64,000 bases of DNA from JACCZX01 sp963791315 (GTDB taxonomy: Bacteria; Pseudomonadota; Gammaproteobacteria; Burkholderiales; Burkholderiaceae_F): assembly GCA_963791315.1 (NCBI GenBank), contig CAWBRQ010000007.1:372001-436000 (forward strand). Reading direction: 5' to 3'. A program made the translations under genes and the position numbers. The notes beneath the pieces are model-generated. The model saw nothing but the letters and a program-made list of their open reading frames with translations. It searched no databases and had not been told where the DNA came from. Below are positions 46,554 to 56,263 of this stretch, piece by piece. How positions within the stretch are numbered: position 1 is the stretch's first letter; every line of letters begins with the position of its first letter.

Positions 46554-47642
46554 TTAGCGAACGACTGCCTTCGCAAGCTCGATCAGCGTCAAAGGTGCAC
46601 TGCCTTCCGCCTTGTTATTCGCAATGATGTAGCTCGGCTGAGTGCTCTTTATTGCCACGTGGATCAGGTGAGCGAGCGTGCCTCGTGTCGGGATATCGGG
46701 GTCCAAGAGCCGATCGAAGGGTGCGTAACGCGCGCGCGCTTCTTCGTAACGCAATCCAGCCGCCAGGTTCCAGCGCACCACGAGCGGCCCCTTCAGCCGC
46801 CAATCGTCGCCTTCTTCCTCGAGTGCATCCATGGCGCGCAGCGCGGCGCTCTGGCGTGCCGCCACAGGCATGCGGGGGTGCAGGGCGATGCATAAGCGCG
46901 CTCCGCGCTCGCGCAACATTCGAACGAAGCGCGGTGTCAGCAACTCGGGGTCGCGCAGCTCGACGGCGTAGACGGGCGTGATGCCGCCGATTCGCGTTGG
47001 CAACGCTGCCAATAGCGCGCCGATGTGTTCGATGATGGCGATGCTGCCGTCTGCACTTTTCATCTCACCGGGTAGCGGTGAGAGTTGAAACAGCAACGGT
47101 CCGGCACGCTCGCCGAGACCTTCGATCGCGGGCTGGACGAAATGGTCAAGCGCCGCAGACGCATCGAGAAACAGTGGATTGGGTTCAACCGGCTCGCCGC
47201 GCTTGCCGCGCATGGCGGCATCCGAAATCATCGCGGGCGCTTTCACGACGAACCGAAATCCACTCGGTACCTGGTCGGCGTACCGCGCGTATTCGGCGAC
47301 AGCCAGCGGCTGGTAGAACGTTCGATCGATGCCGACGGACCGAAACAGCGGATGTCGTGCATAGGCGCTCAGACCGTGGCGTGCCAGTTGCGACTCGGTG
47401 TAGTCCGCGTCACCGCGCCACACCAGATCGCGCCAACCGGGGAAGAACCAAGAAGATGTGCCCAGGTGAACGCTGCGCGGCAACAACCGTCCGAGGCGCG
47501 TTAGCGACTCATCGAAATCCGCGGCATCGACCGCCGCGCCCGCGCGCGATACCGTCGGCTCGCCAAACAGATCCTCTTCGGTGTCGTCGAATAACGAATC
47601 GGTATCGGCCTGCGGATGCATGGCCGCGGATTTGGGGGCCAT
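46554..47642 (-). CDS. DUF72 (YecE-like) protein
   Basis: The 362-residue product has the TIM-barrel DUF72 domain: VHLGTSSWFFPGWRDLVWRG, LFRSVGIDRTFYQPL, FRFVVKAPAMISD, LLFQLSPLPG, and YAVELRDPELLTPRFVRML. The N-terminal 45 residues are acidic and variable (DSLFDDTEEDLFGEP). Function unknown. It lies 45 bases downstream of the sensor kinase on the same strand. Confidence 0.88.
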   Translation of the reverse strand: MAPKSAAMHPQADTDSLFDDTEEDLFGEPTVSRAGAAVDAADFDESLTRLGRLLPRSVHLGTSSWFFPGWRDLVWRGDADYTESQLARHGLSAYARHPLFRSVGIDRTFYQPLAVAEYARYADQVPSGFRFVVKAPAMISDAAMRGKRGEPVEPNPLFLDASAALDHFVQPAIEGLGERAGPLLFQLSPLPGEMKSADGSIAIIEHIGALLAALPTRIGGITPVYAVELRDPELLTPRFVRMLRERGARLCIALHPRMPVAARQSAALRAMDALEEEGDDWRLKGPLVVRWNLAAGLRYEEARARYAPFDRLLDPDIPTRGTLAHLIHVAIKSTQPSYIIANNKAEGSAPLTLIELAKAVVR

Positions 47643-47687
47643 GGGTCGGGCGCGATCCCTTTCGAGCGCTTCCTTACGAGTGGAACA

Positions 47688-49664
47688 TCATGGCGCGCTG
47701 GGCGCCTGTTGCTCGCGTGCTCCAACGTCGGCCTGTCGGAACTGTTCAATCACCGCCTCGGTGTCGAGCGACAGTTGCATCGCGCGTGTGGTCGGACCCG
47801 GAGTCGTATCGAGCGGCACTCGCACCATGACCGTTGTGCCCGCGCCGGGGACCGATTCGACCTTCAGAAACGCGCCGATTCTTTGCGCCCGATTTTTCAT
47901 GTTCAGCATGCCACGACCGGTACCGTTGCCGGCCGCTAGACCTCGACCGTTGTCGGTTACACGAATCGTCAGCCACTGCGCATCGCCTTCATGATCGATC
48001 GCCAGAGTCACTCGTACCATACGGGCGCGTGAATGCTTGATGGCATTTGTTAACGCTTCCTGAGTGATGCGCAGCACCGGCAGCACCGAGTTCGGATCGA
48101 GATCGACATCCTCGGGCAGATTGCGCGCGTCCCACTGCAGGTCCATGCCTACCGCTTTCAGCCGTGGCTCCATGCGAAAACGCATGTTGCCCAGCGCGGC
48201 CAGCAAATCGGAGTCTTCGGCGGCGAGCGCGTCGATCGCCAGCCGCATGTCGTCGATCGATTCGCGCAGGATTTGCGCTACCTGCTCATTCGACATTGCG
48301 CCGCGCTCGACCAGCATCAGCGAGGAAAGGAGTTGCGAACCGAGCCCGTCGTGCATGTCCTGCATGATCCGCTGGCGCTCCTGCGCGCTGGCCTTGAGCC
48401 GTTCGCTTTCTCGCAGCCGATCGAAGTTGCGCTTCAATAGCTGCTCGCGCTCGTGAATACGCGTTTCAAGCTGTGTATTGGTTTTCTCGACGTCAGCCAG
48501 TGAGCGCACAAAGCGGTCGATCAGAGTTGCGCCGAGCGCGATCAGAAGCACCGGAGTCGCGATGTTCAGCAGCTCCGGACTTGCGAACGGCAGCACGCCG
48601 ATATAGACGAGGTAGTCGTGAATCGCGGCGCCGAGTGCAAGCACCAGCGCAGCCACGATACCTTTCAGCATCAACGACGGCGTGAATAATGCATGTCCTG
48701 CCAGCGTCAGTACACCTGTCGCCAGCGCGGTCAACATCATCGCCTGCCACAGTGCACCAGCGGTGATGTCGAACGTGTCGCCCGAAAGCAGATAGAGGCC
48801 CGGCCCCATCGCGGCGAGAACGATCAGTCCCAGTTCGGCGCGGGTTCGATGCCGGCCGCCTTGCCTCCACATCGTGATCGTCGCGACGGCGGTGAATACA
48901 GCCGTGCCCAGATAGAACGCGCCACGAACCCAGAATCGCGCATCGGCCGGCATCGACTCGAACACCAAGTCCAGTGAGCGCAGGGCCCAGAAAGCCGACA
49001 TCAGCGCCAGCAGTCCGAACAGATTTTCCGAGCGCCGGCGCAGCCATAGCGCGGCGAAGCCCGCTGCCAGCAACACCGTCAGCAACAGTGATATCCAACG
49101 CAGCGTATGGCTGACGAAAAACTGGTTGCCGTAGCGCGGCTGCAGTTCGGCGGTTGGGCCCACATCAACCGGCCCGATACCGTGCACGCCCACACCGTAC
49201 GACGTGTAGATCAGCACATCGTTGGCGCTCTGCATGAAGCCGCTGGGCAGGTTGATCAGATGGGGCCGACGCCAGCGAACATGACGCTGCTCTGAGTCGA
49301 GCGGCAAATCGGCCACCATCTTGCCGTTCAGGTAAATCGTGCCGCCGGTGGGTAACCGATTCAGCAACAAGCTCCAGCCGTCGACAGGGATCTCTGGAGT
49401 ATCGAACTTCAGACGCATCCAGACGCCCTGGCGCGTGCCGCTTCCCGACGACCAGCGCAACGGCAACGCGTGCGATTGCCAAAGAGAGTCAGCGCCCGGA
49501 AAGGCATCGCGCGTGCCGGAAATCCACTCGATGCGATCGATCTTGATCGTTTCGTCCGCAGCCGCTAGCGGCGCGACGAAACAAAGTGCCAGGAACAGCG
49601 CGAGAGCGCGCGCGAAGGCGTGGACGATGCCGGCTACGGTGCCGGCGCGCAAATGCTCCGGCAC
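47688..49664 (-). CDS. NarL-system sensor histidine kinase with 7TM-type sensor
   Basis: The 658-residue product has a signal peptide (ending APLAAADE), a jelly-roll-like periplasmic domain (about 40-180), then seven membrane helices of the 7TMR-DISM kind. A coiled-coil linker leads to the HisKA_3 dimerisation domain, where ERQRIMQDMHDGLGSQL carries the phospho-accepting His. The HATPase domain is recognised by ITQEALTNAIKHSRA and DNGRGLAAGNGTGRGMLNMKNRA. The GTG at 49664 overlaps the response regulator's TAG by one base. Signal unknown. Confidence 0.9.
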   Translation of the reverse strand: MPEHLRAGTVAGIVHAFARALALFLALCFVAPLAAADETIKIDRIEWISGTRDAFPGADSLWQSHALPLRWSSGSGTRQGVWMRLKFDTPEIPVDGWSLLLNRLPTGGTIYLNGKMVADLPLDSEQRHVRWRRPHLINLPSGFMQSANDVLIYTSYGVGVHGIGPVDVGPTAELQPRYGNQFFVSHTLRWISLLLTVLLAAGFAALWLRRRSENLFGLLALMSAFWALRSLDLVFESMPADARFWVRGAFYLGTAVFTAVATITMWRQGGRHRTRAELGLIVLAAMGPGLYLLSGDTFDITAGALWQAMMLTALATGVLTLAGHALFTPSLMLKGIVAALVLALGAAIHDYLVYIGVLPFASPELLNIATPVLLIALGATLIDRFVRSLADVEKTNTQLETRIHEREQLLKRNFDRLRESERLKASAQERQRIMQDMHDGLGSQLLSSLMLVERGAMSNEQVAQILRESIDDMRLAIDALAAEDSDLLAALGNMRFRMEPRLKAVGMDLQWDARNLPEDVDLDPNSVLPVLRITQEALTNAIKHSRARMVRVTLAIDHEGDAQWLTIRVTDNGRGLAAGNGTGRGMLNMKNRAQRIGAFLKVESVPGAGTTVMVRVPLDTTPGPTTRAMQLSLDTEAVIEQFRQADVGAREQQAPSAP

Positions 49665-50335
49665 TAGTTTTTCAGCAATCCCATCTGAGTCGCTTCGTAA
49701 ACCGCTTCGCCGCGTGAGTGAACTGCCAGCTTGCGATAGATTTTCTTGATGTGCGCAGTCACAGTGTGTGGCGATATGCCCAGGATGTCGCCGATCTCGT
49801 TGAAGCTCATGCCCTTCGCCAGCAACTGCAGAATTTCAGTCTCGCGCGCGGACAGCGGGTTTTGTTCGGTGCCCGGCAGGCGCGCGGGTGCGGTTGTACT
49901 CATCCGGTTGCGAATCGCGCGCAATACGCTGCGTGCCACGACCGGGCTGACGGGAGATCCGCCCGCGCGCAACAAGCGAATGCACGAAATCACGTCGGCC
50001 GGTGCCGAGTCTTTCAAAATGTAGCCGGTGGCACCTGCCTCGATCGATGACACGACGTGCTGCTCGTCGCCGAACACCGTGACGACCATGATGTCGACGT
50101 CGGGCTTTTTCTGGCTCACCTGGCGGATCAGCTCGATGCCGCTGCCATCGGGCAAACCGAGATCGATCAGCATCACTTCGAACGATTCGCGGTCGATGAT
50201 CGCTTGCGCCTCGCGTTTGTTGGACGCCGCGCCGACAAGCTTCATGCTTGGCTCGTTCTCCACTATCTGCACGAAACGGCGCCGAAACTCCGGCTCGTCC
50301 TCGACAATGATGATCGAGATCTGCTGCTCAGCCAT
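49664..50335 (-). CDS. NarL/LuxR-family response regulator
   Basis: The 223-residue product has a receiver domain (IIIVEDEPEF acidic pair, phospho-acceptor Asp in VMLIDLGLPDGSG, Lys in GYILKDSAPAD) and a C-terminal LuxR helix-turn-helix (LSARETEILQLLAKGMSFNEIGDIL, HTVTAHIKKIYRKL). The ATG at 50335 starts the canonical domain; the much longer open frame upstream is out-of-frame overlap with pdxH. It is the partner of the overlapping sensor kinase. Targets unknown. Confidence 0.92.
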   Translation of the reverse strand: MAEQQISIIIVEDEPEFRRRFVQIVENEPSMKLVGAASNKREAQAIIDRESFEVMLIDLGLPDGSGIELIRQVSQKKPDVDIMVVTVFGDEQHVVSSIEAGATGYILKDSAPADVISCIRLLRAGGSPVSPVVARSVLRAIRNRMSTTAPARLPGTEQNPLSARETEILQLLAKGMSFNEIGDILGISPHTVTAHIKKIYRKLAVHSRGEAVYEATQMGLLKN

Positions 50336-50453
50336 CGATGCTCTCCCGACGCTCTTGCTGTGGTCCGCGGATGATAGCCGCAGAAACAGCAGTGAAACGC
50401 GAAAGGTGAGGGGGGAAGGGGCGCTACGTCGATCAAGTGAGGAAAGACAACAC

Positions 50454-51099
50454 CTAGGGCGCGAGGCGAGCTCGCGTCCATCCGGCATCTGCTGTCGCGT
50501 TTGCCCTCGTATAAAGCAATCGATCGTGTAACCGTGACGGCCGCCCCTGCCAAAATTCGATCGCGTTGGGCACCACACGATAGCCGCCCCAGTAGGGTGG
50601 CCGGCCTGGCGCTGATCGCGTGGCGCAGCGCCATCTCCGCGACGCGTGCCATCAGCCATGTCTTGCCGGAAATCGGTTGACTCTGCGGTGAAGCCCACGC
50701 GCCAATGCGGCTCGCCAACGGACGGCTGCGAAAGTACTCGTCTGATTCTTGCGCGGTTGTGCGATTGACCACGCCGTCGATACGGACCTGGCGTTCGAGC
50801 TCGGGCCAGAAAAAGAGCAGCGCAGCACGCGCATTCACGGCGAGCTCCGCACCCTTGCGGCTTTCGTAGTTGGTGAAGAACACGAAACCCGATTGATCGA
50901 AGCCTTTTAGCAGCACCGTACGCGCTGCGGGTTTGCCGTCCGCATCCGCCGTGGCTAACGTCATTGCGTTGGCTTCGCGCACCTGCGCCGCCGTCGCCTC
51001 GTCCCACCACAGCGAAAATTGTGCGATCGGATCGGCATGCGCATGATCCTCGTCGAGCTCACCACGCTTGTATTCGACGCGCAAATCGGCGATGTTCAT
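50454..51099 (-). CDS. pdxH: Pyridoxamine 5'-phosphate oxidase PdxH (frameshifted)
   Basis: PdxH oxidises PNP/PMP to pyridoxal 5'-phosphate with FMN. The N-terminal two thirds (EANAMTLATADADGKPAARTVLLKG, GFVFFTNYESRKGAELAVN, SRIGAWASPQSQPI) are in one frame. A shift near 50595-50600 (one extra base) restores PYWGGYRVVPNAIEFWQGR and the tail ending WTRARLAP. Reconstructed length is 214 residues, the family norm. The ATG overlaps the chaC stop (ATGA), so it is the last gene of EamA-MFS-chaC-pdxH. PLP serves kynureninase among others. Confidence 0.9.
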
Positions 51100-51752
51100 A
51101 GCGTGATCTTAGGCACTTGGGCTCCCGCATGGCGCGCGAGCTGTTCAAGGTGCGGATCGCGCAACCCGTGCTCACGCAGCGAGCTCACCGTCTTGATCAG
51201 ATAGTCCAGGCTAGTGCCAAAGCGGCCGCAGCTGCCACGCTCGAAGACCGCGAGTATTTCGGGCTCGGTGAGTTTGCCTGCGTAGTTCTGGGCATCCCGG
51301 CGCACGACAAATGCAAGTGCTGAGACAAGCGGGCCTTCTTCCGTATTTGCATTCAACCGGCAACCGAGCCAGCGCGGGGCGTATGACCCCATGAACATCT
51401 CGCGATCCCACAGACGCTCGAGCTCGTCGCGTGCAGTTTTGGCGGGTAACCGGTATGCAATGCCGGCACACGACCCTCCGCGATCGAGGCCCGCGACGAG
51501 CCCGGGGCAATCGAGCGTGCCGCGATTAACCCGGCTCCACAGACACAAGCGACGGTGATATCCGTGCACGCGCGCGGTGATACGGCGGTCGTAGGTGACT
51601 TCAGGATTCCAGATCAGCGAGCCGTAGCCGAACAGCCACATCGGCGAGGCGCCGTCCCAACCGGCCAGCGCCTGATACAGCGATGCCGCCTGCTGCTCGG
51701 CGGTCACGCGTCCCGGGAAATCAAACGGCACCTTGTGCGTTCGGGTGGTCAT
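51096..51752 (-). CDS. chaC: Gamma-glutamylcyclotransferase, ChaC type
   Basis: The 218-residue product degrades glutathione to 5-oxoproline and Cys-Gly. LFGYGSLIWNPEV is the glutamyl-binding loop. LDRGGSCAGIAYRLP and ELERLWDREMFMGSYAPRWL follow, with the catalytic Glu in the latter segment. The ATG at 51752 overlaps the MFS stop by four bases. The long frame extending further upstream is shadow sequence over the MFS gene. Confidence 0.92.
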   Translation of the reverse strand: MTTRTHKVPFDFPGRVTAEQQAASLYQALAGWDGASPMWLFGYGSLIWNPEVTYDRRITARVHGYHRRLCLWSRVNRGTLDCPGLVAGLDRGGSCAGIAYRLPAKTARDELERLWDREMFMGSYAPRWLGCRLNANTEEGPLVSALAFVVRRDAQNYAGKLTEPEILAVFERGSCGRFGTSLDYLIKTVSSLREHGLRDPHLEQLARHAGAQVPKITL

Positions 51753-52909
51753 TTCTCGACGTTCATACGCCGCCACGCCGTCCATCCACCCGCGCCCAGC
51801 ATGCTTGCCATCAGCCAGAACGCCGGCCCGGCACCGAGCACCGAACCGAACGCGCCGAACACGAGCGGGAGCACCACGTGGCTCGAGTTCATGATGGTCG
51901 TACGCACGCCGAGCGCCTCGCCAACGCGGCCCACCGGCGACCGATCGTGCAGCAGCGACATCACGTTGGGTTGCGCCGCACCGAGGCCGAGCCCAAGCAG
52001 AAAAGCCACCGCCATCAACGGCGCCAGGGTGGTAAAAAATGGAATCAGCGCGAAGCCGACCGCTGCGGTGATCAGCGTGAAAAGCAGCACCTGCCATTCG
52101 CGATAGCGGCGCGACAACGTTGGCATCGCGAGACGGATGGCGAACGTTGCCGCTGCAAAGCTGCCGAGCACGAGGCCGATTTGCGAAGCCGATAATCCGA
52201 TGCTCGTGCCGTAGACCGGAACCAGGAACTGCTGCAAGTCCCAAGACATCGAAATCATGCCGCTGACGATCAGCACGTTGCGCACCGCCGGGAAGCGCAG
52301 CAGGTCGAACGGATGGCGCGACTCCGTGATCGCCTCGTGTGGATGCGGTGCCGGCAACAGCGACCGCTGCAAAAGCAAAATCACGACGCTCACAACCATC
52401 AGTAAAAAGATCAACGCGAATGTGATGCGATGGCCGACACTGTCGATCAGAAACCCGCTTGCCACCGGCGCGATCAATCCCGACGTTGAAAACCCAAGTG
52501 CCAGCATCGAGAACGCCGTTGGCCGGCTCCCCGGCTCGGACATGGTTCCGACCAGATTCTGCATCGTCATCTGCACGTACATGAAGCCGGTGCCGAGTAA
52601 CGCGCTGGCGACGAGCAGCGGTGCAACATCGGCGGTCGCATAGGGAAAGACCGCCGGAAGCGTCGCTCCGACTGTCATCATCACCGTCCCCAATAGCAGT
52701 GGACGGAACGGTCCCACCTGATCGAGCCAGCGGCCGGCGCGTACAGCAAGGAGCGCCGGCACCAAGGCGTATAGCGCCAGCAGCACGCCGACGGTAAAGG
52801 GCGACGCCTTGTTCGATAGCGCGTAGAGCGAGGCTGTGACACGCGCGGCACCGAACGCGGTGTGGGTCAGCACGACGAACACGATGATGCGCGGAAGCGT
52901 CATAGCCAA
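51749..52909 (-). CDS. MFS transporter
   Basis: This 386-residue transporter has twelve predicted membrane helices. The loop 2-3 signature AGRWLDQVGPFRPLLLG is of MFS drug/metabolite type. GLGAAQPNVMSLLHDRSPVGRVGEALGVR resembles the second-half signature. No substrate can be assigned. The start could be either of two in-frame ATGs (52909 or 52903). It begins four bases after the EamA stop and overlaps chaC by four bases. Confidence 0.88.
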   Translation of the reverse strand: MAMTLPRIIVFVVLTHTAFGAARVTASLYALSNKASPFTVGVLLALYALVPALLAVRAGRWLDQVGPFRPLLLGTVMMTVGATLPAVFPYATADVAPLLVASALLGTGFMYVQMTMQNLVGTMSEPGSRPTAFSMLALGFSTSGLIAPVASGFLIDSVGHRITFALIFLLMVVSVVILLLQRSLLPAPHPHEAITESRHPFDLLRFPAVRNVLIVSGMISMSWDLQQFLVPVYGTSIGLSASQIGLVLGSFAAATFAIRLAMPTLSRRYREWQVLLFTLITAAVGFALIPFFTTLAPLMAVAFLLGLGLGAAQPNVMSLLHDRSPVGRVGEALGVRTTIMNSSHVVLPLVFGAFGSVLGAGPAFWLMASMLGAGGWTAWRRMNVEK

Positions 52910-52912
52910 TGG

Positions 52913-53848
52913 TTAAGTTGCGCTTCGGGGCACTTCGGCCTGCTGCAATTCGCTCTTGTCGCGCAGTTTCAGCGCGACCAGCGCCACACCGGCGCACGTG
53001 ACGACGACGCCGAGCGCCGTCAACCAGGTCGGATAAACGCCGAACATCAGCCATTCAAGTGCCACCGCGATGATCGGCGTCAGGTACAGCAAGCTGGTCA
53101 CGCGCGTAGCTTCACCGCGGCGCATTAACGTGTGCAACGCGTTCACCGCGAAGATCGATGCGAAGATCACCAGAAACCCGATCGACGCCAGAAGCTGCCA
53201 CGAGACCTGAATCCGGAAGCCCTCGACGGCGAACGCGAGCGGCGCAACGAGCAACAGAGTCGCTGCAAACTGCACCACGGATGCGGCGCGCAGATCGACC
53301 GCGGGACAGAATCGTCGCTGGTACAGCGTGCCGGCGGTAATCGCGACCAACGCAATCAGCACGGCAGCCAGCGATGCAGAGCTCATCGCGTTGAGATCGA
53401 TTTTGTGCCAGACAACGAGCGCAACGCCCGCGAATCCCAACAAGACACCGATCCACTGCATGCGGTTTAAGCGCTCGCCGATGAACGGACCCGCTACCAC
53501 CGCTGTTACCAGTGGCTGCAACGCTAGGACCAACGCCGCGATGCCGGCCGACATTCCCAGGTATTGGGCGTAGTGACTGCCGCCCAGATTGACCGCGTGC
53601 ATCAACAAACCGGCGATGGCAACGTGCAGCCATTGCTCCACTGAGTCGGGCCAGCGCGGCCGCACCACTAAAGCAATGGGAATGACCAGAAGCATGCCGA
53701 ACGCAAACCGCAGCGTCAGGAACGTAAAAGGCGGTGCGTACTGCAGACCAACCTTGGTCGCCAGGAAGCCAGACCCCCAGACGATGACGAAGTACCAGGC
53801 GAGCCAAGAACCGGAAATGCGATGCGGCGAAACGGTCACAGGCGCCAT
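52913..53848 (-). CDS. EamA/DMT-family transporter
   Basis: This 311-residue protein has ten predicted helices in two EamA repeats (FVIVWGSGFLATKVGLQYAPP; LVTAVVAGPFIGERLNRMQW; LLYLTPIIAVALEWLMFG). Probably an exporter. First gene of a four-gene minus-strand unit with an MFS transporter, ChaC and PdxH. It is divergent from ahpC across 133 bases. Confidence 0.88.
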   Translation of the reverse strand: MAPVTVSPHRISGSWLAWYFVIVWGSGFLATKVGLQYAPPFTFLTLRFAFGMLLVIPIALVVRPRWPDSVEQWLHVAIAGLLMHAVNLGGSHYAQYLGMSAGIAALVLALQPLVTAVVAGPFIGERLNRMQWIGVLLGFAGVALVVWHKIDLNAMSSASLAAVLIALVAITAGTLYQRRFCPAVDLRAASVVQFAATLLLVAPLAFAVEGFRIQVSWQLLASIGFLVIFASIFAVNALHTLMRRGEATRVTSLLYLTPIIAVALEWLMFGVYPTWLTALGVVVTCAGVALVALKLRDKSELQQAEVPRSAT

Positions 53849-53981
53849 TGTTGCAGACGCCGGGCTTGCGGCTATTGCCTATATTGCAAATAACAATCAC
53901 AAGTGCTCTATTGATAGTCTTAGACTACGCCTCACCTGAGCTTCTGTAGTTCTTTCCTGAACCCTAATTTTGGAGCAGTCA
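53849..53981. promoter_or_regulatory. ahpC promoter region with 6-1-6 palindrome
   Basis: The relatively AT-rich 133-base interval holds the ahpC and EamA promoters. TAGTCT-T-AGACTA (53915-53927) is a perfect inverted repeat. The surrounding GATAGTCTTAGACTAC loosely resembles one ATAG-N7-CTAT unit of an OxyR site, with mismatches. OxyR control of ahpC is common in proteobacteria, so the site is a candidate only. GGAG stands seven bases before the ahpC ATG. Confidence 0.4.
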
Positions 53982-54557
<576 letters not shown>

Positions 54558-54576
54558 CGGAGCAGGCGAAATCGCG

Positions 54577-55110
54577 ATGGACTACATCAACGAAGTCAAA
54601 GCGCTGATCCCCGATTACGCAAAGGACGTGCGGATCAATCTGGACGGCGTGCTTGGCCGCTCCTCGCTGCCCGCCAATGAAGCCGCTGCCGTTGCGCTGG
54701 CGGCGGCGTACACGGCGCGGGCCGCCCGTCTGGTGGCGATCATCCGCAACTCGGAGGCACTTCCTGACGCTGAAAAAAACGCTGCATTGACGGCGGCGGC
54801 GCTGATGGGAATGAACAATGTCTGGTATCCGTACGTCGAGATGACCGGTGACGCGGAGTTAAAAGCGCTGCCGGCGCAGCTGCGGATGCAGGCCTACGCG
54901 ACGCACGCCGGGGTCGACAAGCGCTTGTTCGAGCTGTACGCACTTGCTGCCTCGATCGTCGGCAAGTGCCACTTCTGCGTGCAGTCGCACTACGCGCTGC
55001 TGAAGCAGGACGGCATGAGCGCCGAACAGCTGCGCGACGTCGGGCGCATTGCGGCGGTGGTTGCGGCGGCCGCGAACGCAATTGCAATCGAGGAAACGGC
55101 GACCGCTTAG
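54577..55110 (+). CDS. ahpD: AhpD-type alkylhydroperoxidase
   Basis: The 177-residue all-helical protein has the carboxymuconolactone decarboxylase-like fold. The redox pair is in SIVGKCHFCVQSHYALL (Cys131, Cys134), with the conserved His following. It reduces AhpC via a thiol relay in known systems. It begins 19 bases after ahpC, on the same transcript. The ATG at 54577 gives the standard length. Confidence 0.93.
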   Translation: MDYINEVKALIPDYAKDVRINLDGVLGRSSLPANEAAAVALAAAYTARAARLVAIIRNSEALPDAEKNAALTAAALMGMNNVWYPYVEMTGDAELKALPAQLRMQAYATHAGVDKRLFELYALAASIVGKCHFCVQSHYALLKQDGMSAEQLRDVGRIAAVVAAAANAIAIEETATA

Positions 55111-55122
55111 CAGCTTCGAGCG

Positions 55123-56253
55123 TCAGACAGTTCTGCGCTGCCCCATCTCACGCCGGATCCAGTCGTGCATGTGGATCATGCCGTCTTCATGCGGCGAGTG
55201 ATAGGGGCCGACGTCGTCCTCGCCGGCCAGCCACAGCGCTCGGCGGCCGCGCTGCAGCCGGGTGCATATTTGGGCGTCTTCGACGGCCGACTCAGCATAC
55301 GCAGCCTGGTGCGCATCAACAATTTGCCGCTCGAACGCCTGCACTTCCTCCGGGTAATAGAACTCAACCACGTTGGTGGTCAATTCGGGCGAGCGCGGAA
55401 TCAGCGTACTGACGACAAGACAGTACGGATACCACTCGAGCATCACGTTCGGATACAGGATCGACCAGATCGTCCCGTACTTCGGTAGGTCGCCACCGGA
55501 ATATTCGAGAATTGTGTCGCGATAACGTTGATAGTTCGGCGAGACCTGCGACTTCAATCCGTCCTTTATGCCGAGGACCTGATAACTCCAGCGATCGCCA
55601 AAGCCCCATTCGTAGTTATCGGGATCGACCCACTTTTGCAACCCAGGATGCATCGCCTCGACGTGATAGAGCTCGAGGTAGATTTCGAGAAACGCCTTCC
55701 AGTTGAATGGGCACTCTTCGACGATCGCCTTCTCGAAGACGTAGTTACTGTAGTTGTAGTCGGGAGCAAGCGGAAAATCCCGCAGGTCGACGTTCGGATC
55801 CCGTGGTCCCGCGAACAGCAATCCGTTCCAGCGTGTCAGCGGCGTACTTGGCAGCGAGCAGTCGGGAGTGACGTCGAAGTCCGTTGCGCCGAGCAGCTTT
55901 CCGTTTAAGTCGTACGTCCAGCGGTGCAGCGGACAGACAATGTTCGCATTGTTGCCCTTGCCGTCGAGCAGCAGCCCTTGCCGATGCCGGCACGTGTTCG
56001 ATAACAGGTTGATGCCGCCCGGTCCGTGCACCAGCACCTTGCCATGCGCGGTCGATGGCAGTGTCATGTAATCACCGACCTCGGGTGTCATCATCTCGCT
56101 GCCCGCGTAATTTGGGCCCGGCACGAACAAATGCTGCAGCTCGCGCTCGAACCACGTCGCATCGAAATACGATGCGATCGGCAGCGGCGCGGTGCGGCCG
56201 AGCAGCGTCGCGTCGAGATTGGAGCGGCGAGATAGCGCCTCAGGAGCGTTCAC
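55123..56253 (-). CDS. Rieske-type ring-hydroxylating oxygenase, alpha-like subunit
   Basis: The 376-residue product has a Rieske [2Fe-2S] domain, with C-x-H in NTCRHRQGLL and C-x2-H in CPLHRWTYDL. A catalytic domain follows in which NWKAFLEIYLELYHVEAMHP holds two His of the mononuclear iron site. The GTG at 56253 is the probable start; the frame runs 35 residues further upstream into the preceding gene. No beta subunit, ferredoxin or reductase gene is adjacent, so the redox partner is elsewhere. Substrate unknown. Confidence 0.86.
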   Translation of the reverse strand: MNAPEALSRRSNLDATLLGRTAPLPIASYFDATWFERELQHLFVPGPNYAGSEMMTPEVGDYMTLPSTAHGKVLVHGPGGINLLSNTCRHRQGLLLDGKGNNANIVCPLHRWTYDLNGKLLGATDFDVTPDCSLPSTPLTRWNGLLFAGPRDPNVDLRDFPLAPDYNYSNYVFEKAIVEECPFNWKAFLEIYLELYHVEAMHPGLQKWVDPDNYEWGFGDRWSYQVLGIKDGLKSQVSPNYQRYRDTILEYSGGDLPKYGTIWSILYPNVMLEWYPYCLVVSTLIPRSPELTTNVVEFYYPEEVQAFERQIVDAHQAAYAESAVEDAQICTRLQRGRRALWLAGEDDVGPYHSPHEDGMIHMHDWIRREMGQRRTV

Positions 56254-56263
56254 GATGCCGATC

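Noticed and set aside
50336..51010. Long upstream extension of the response-regulator frame
   Set aside because: It runs over pdxH in another frame. The receiver domain begins immediately after the ATG at 50335.
51753..53054. Long N-terminal extension of the chaC frame (652 codons in total)
   Set aside because: The extension overlaps the MFS and EamA genes out of frame and is compositionally unlike protein. ChaC homology starts at the ATG at 51752.
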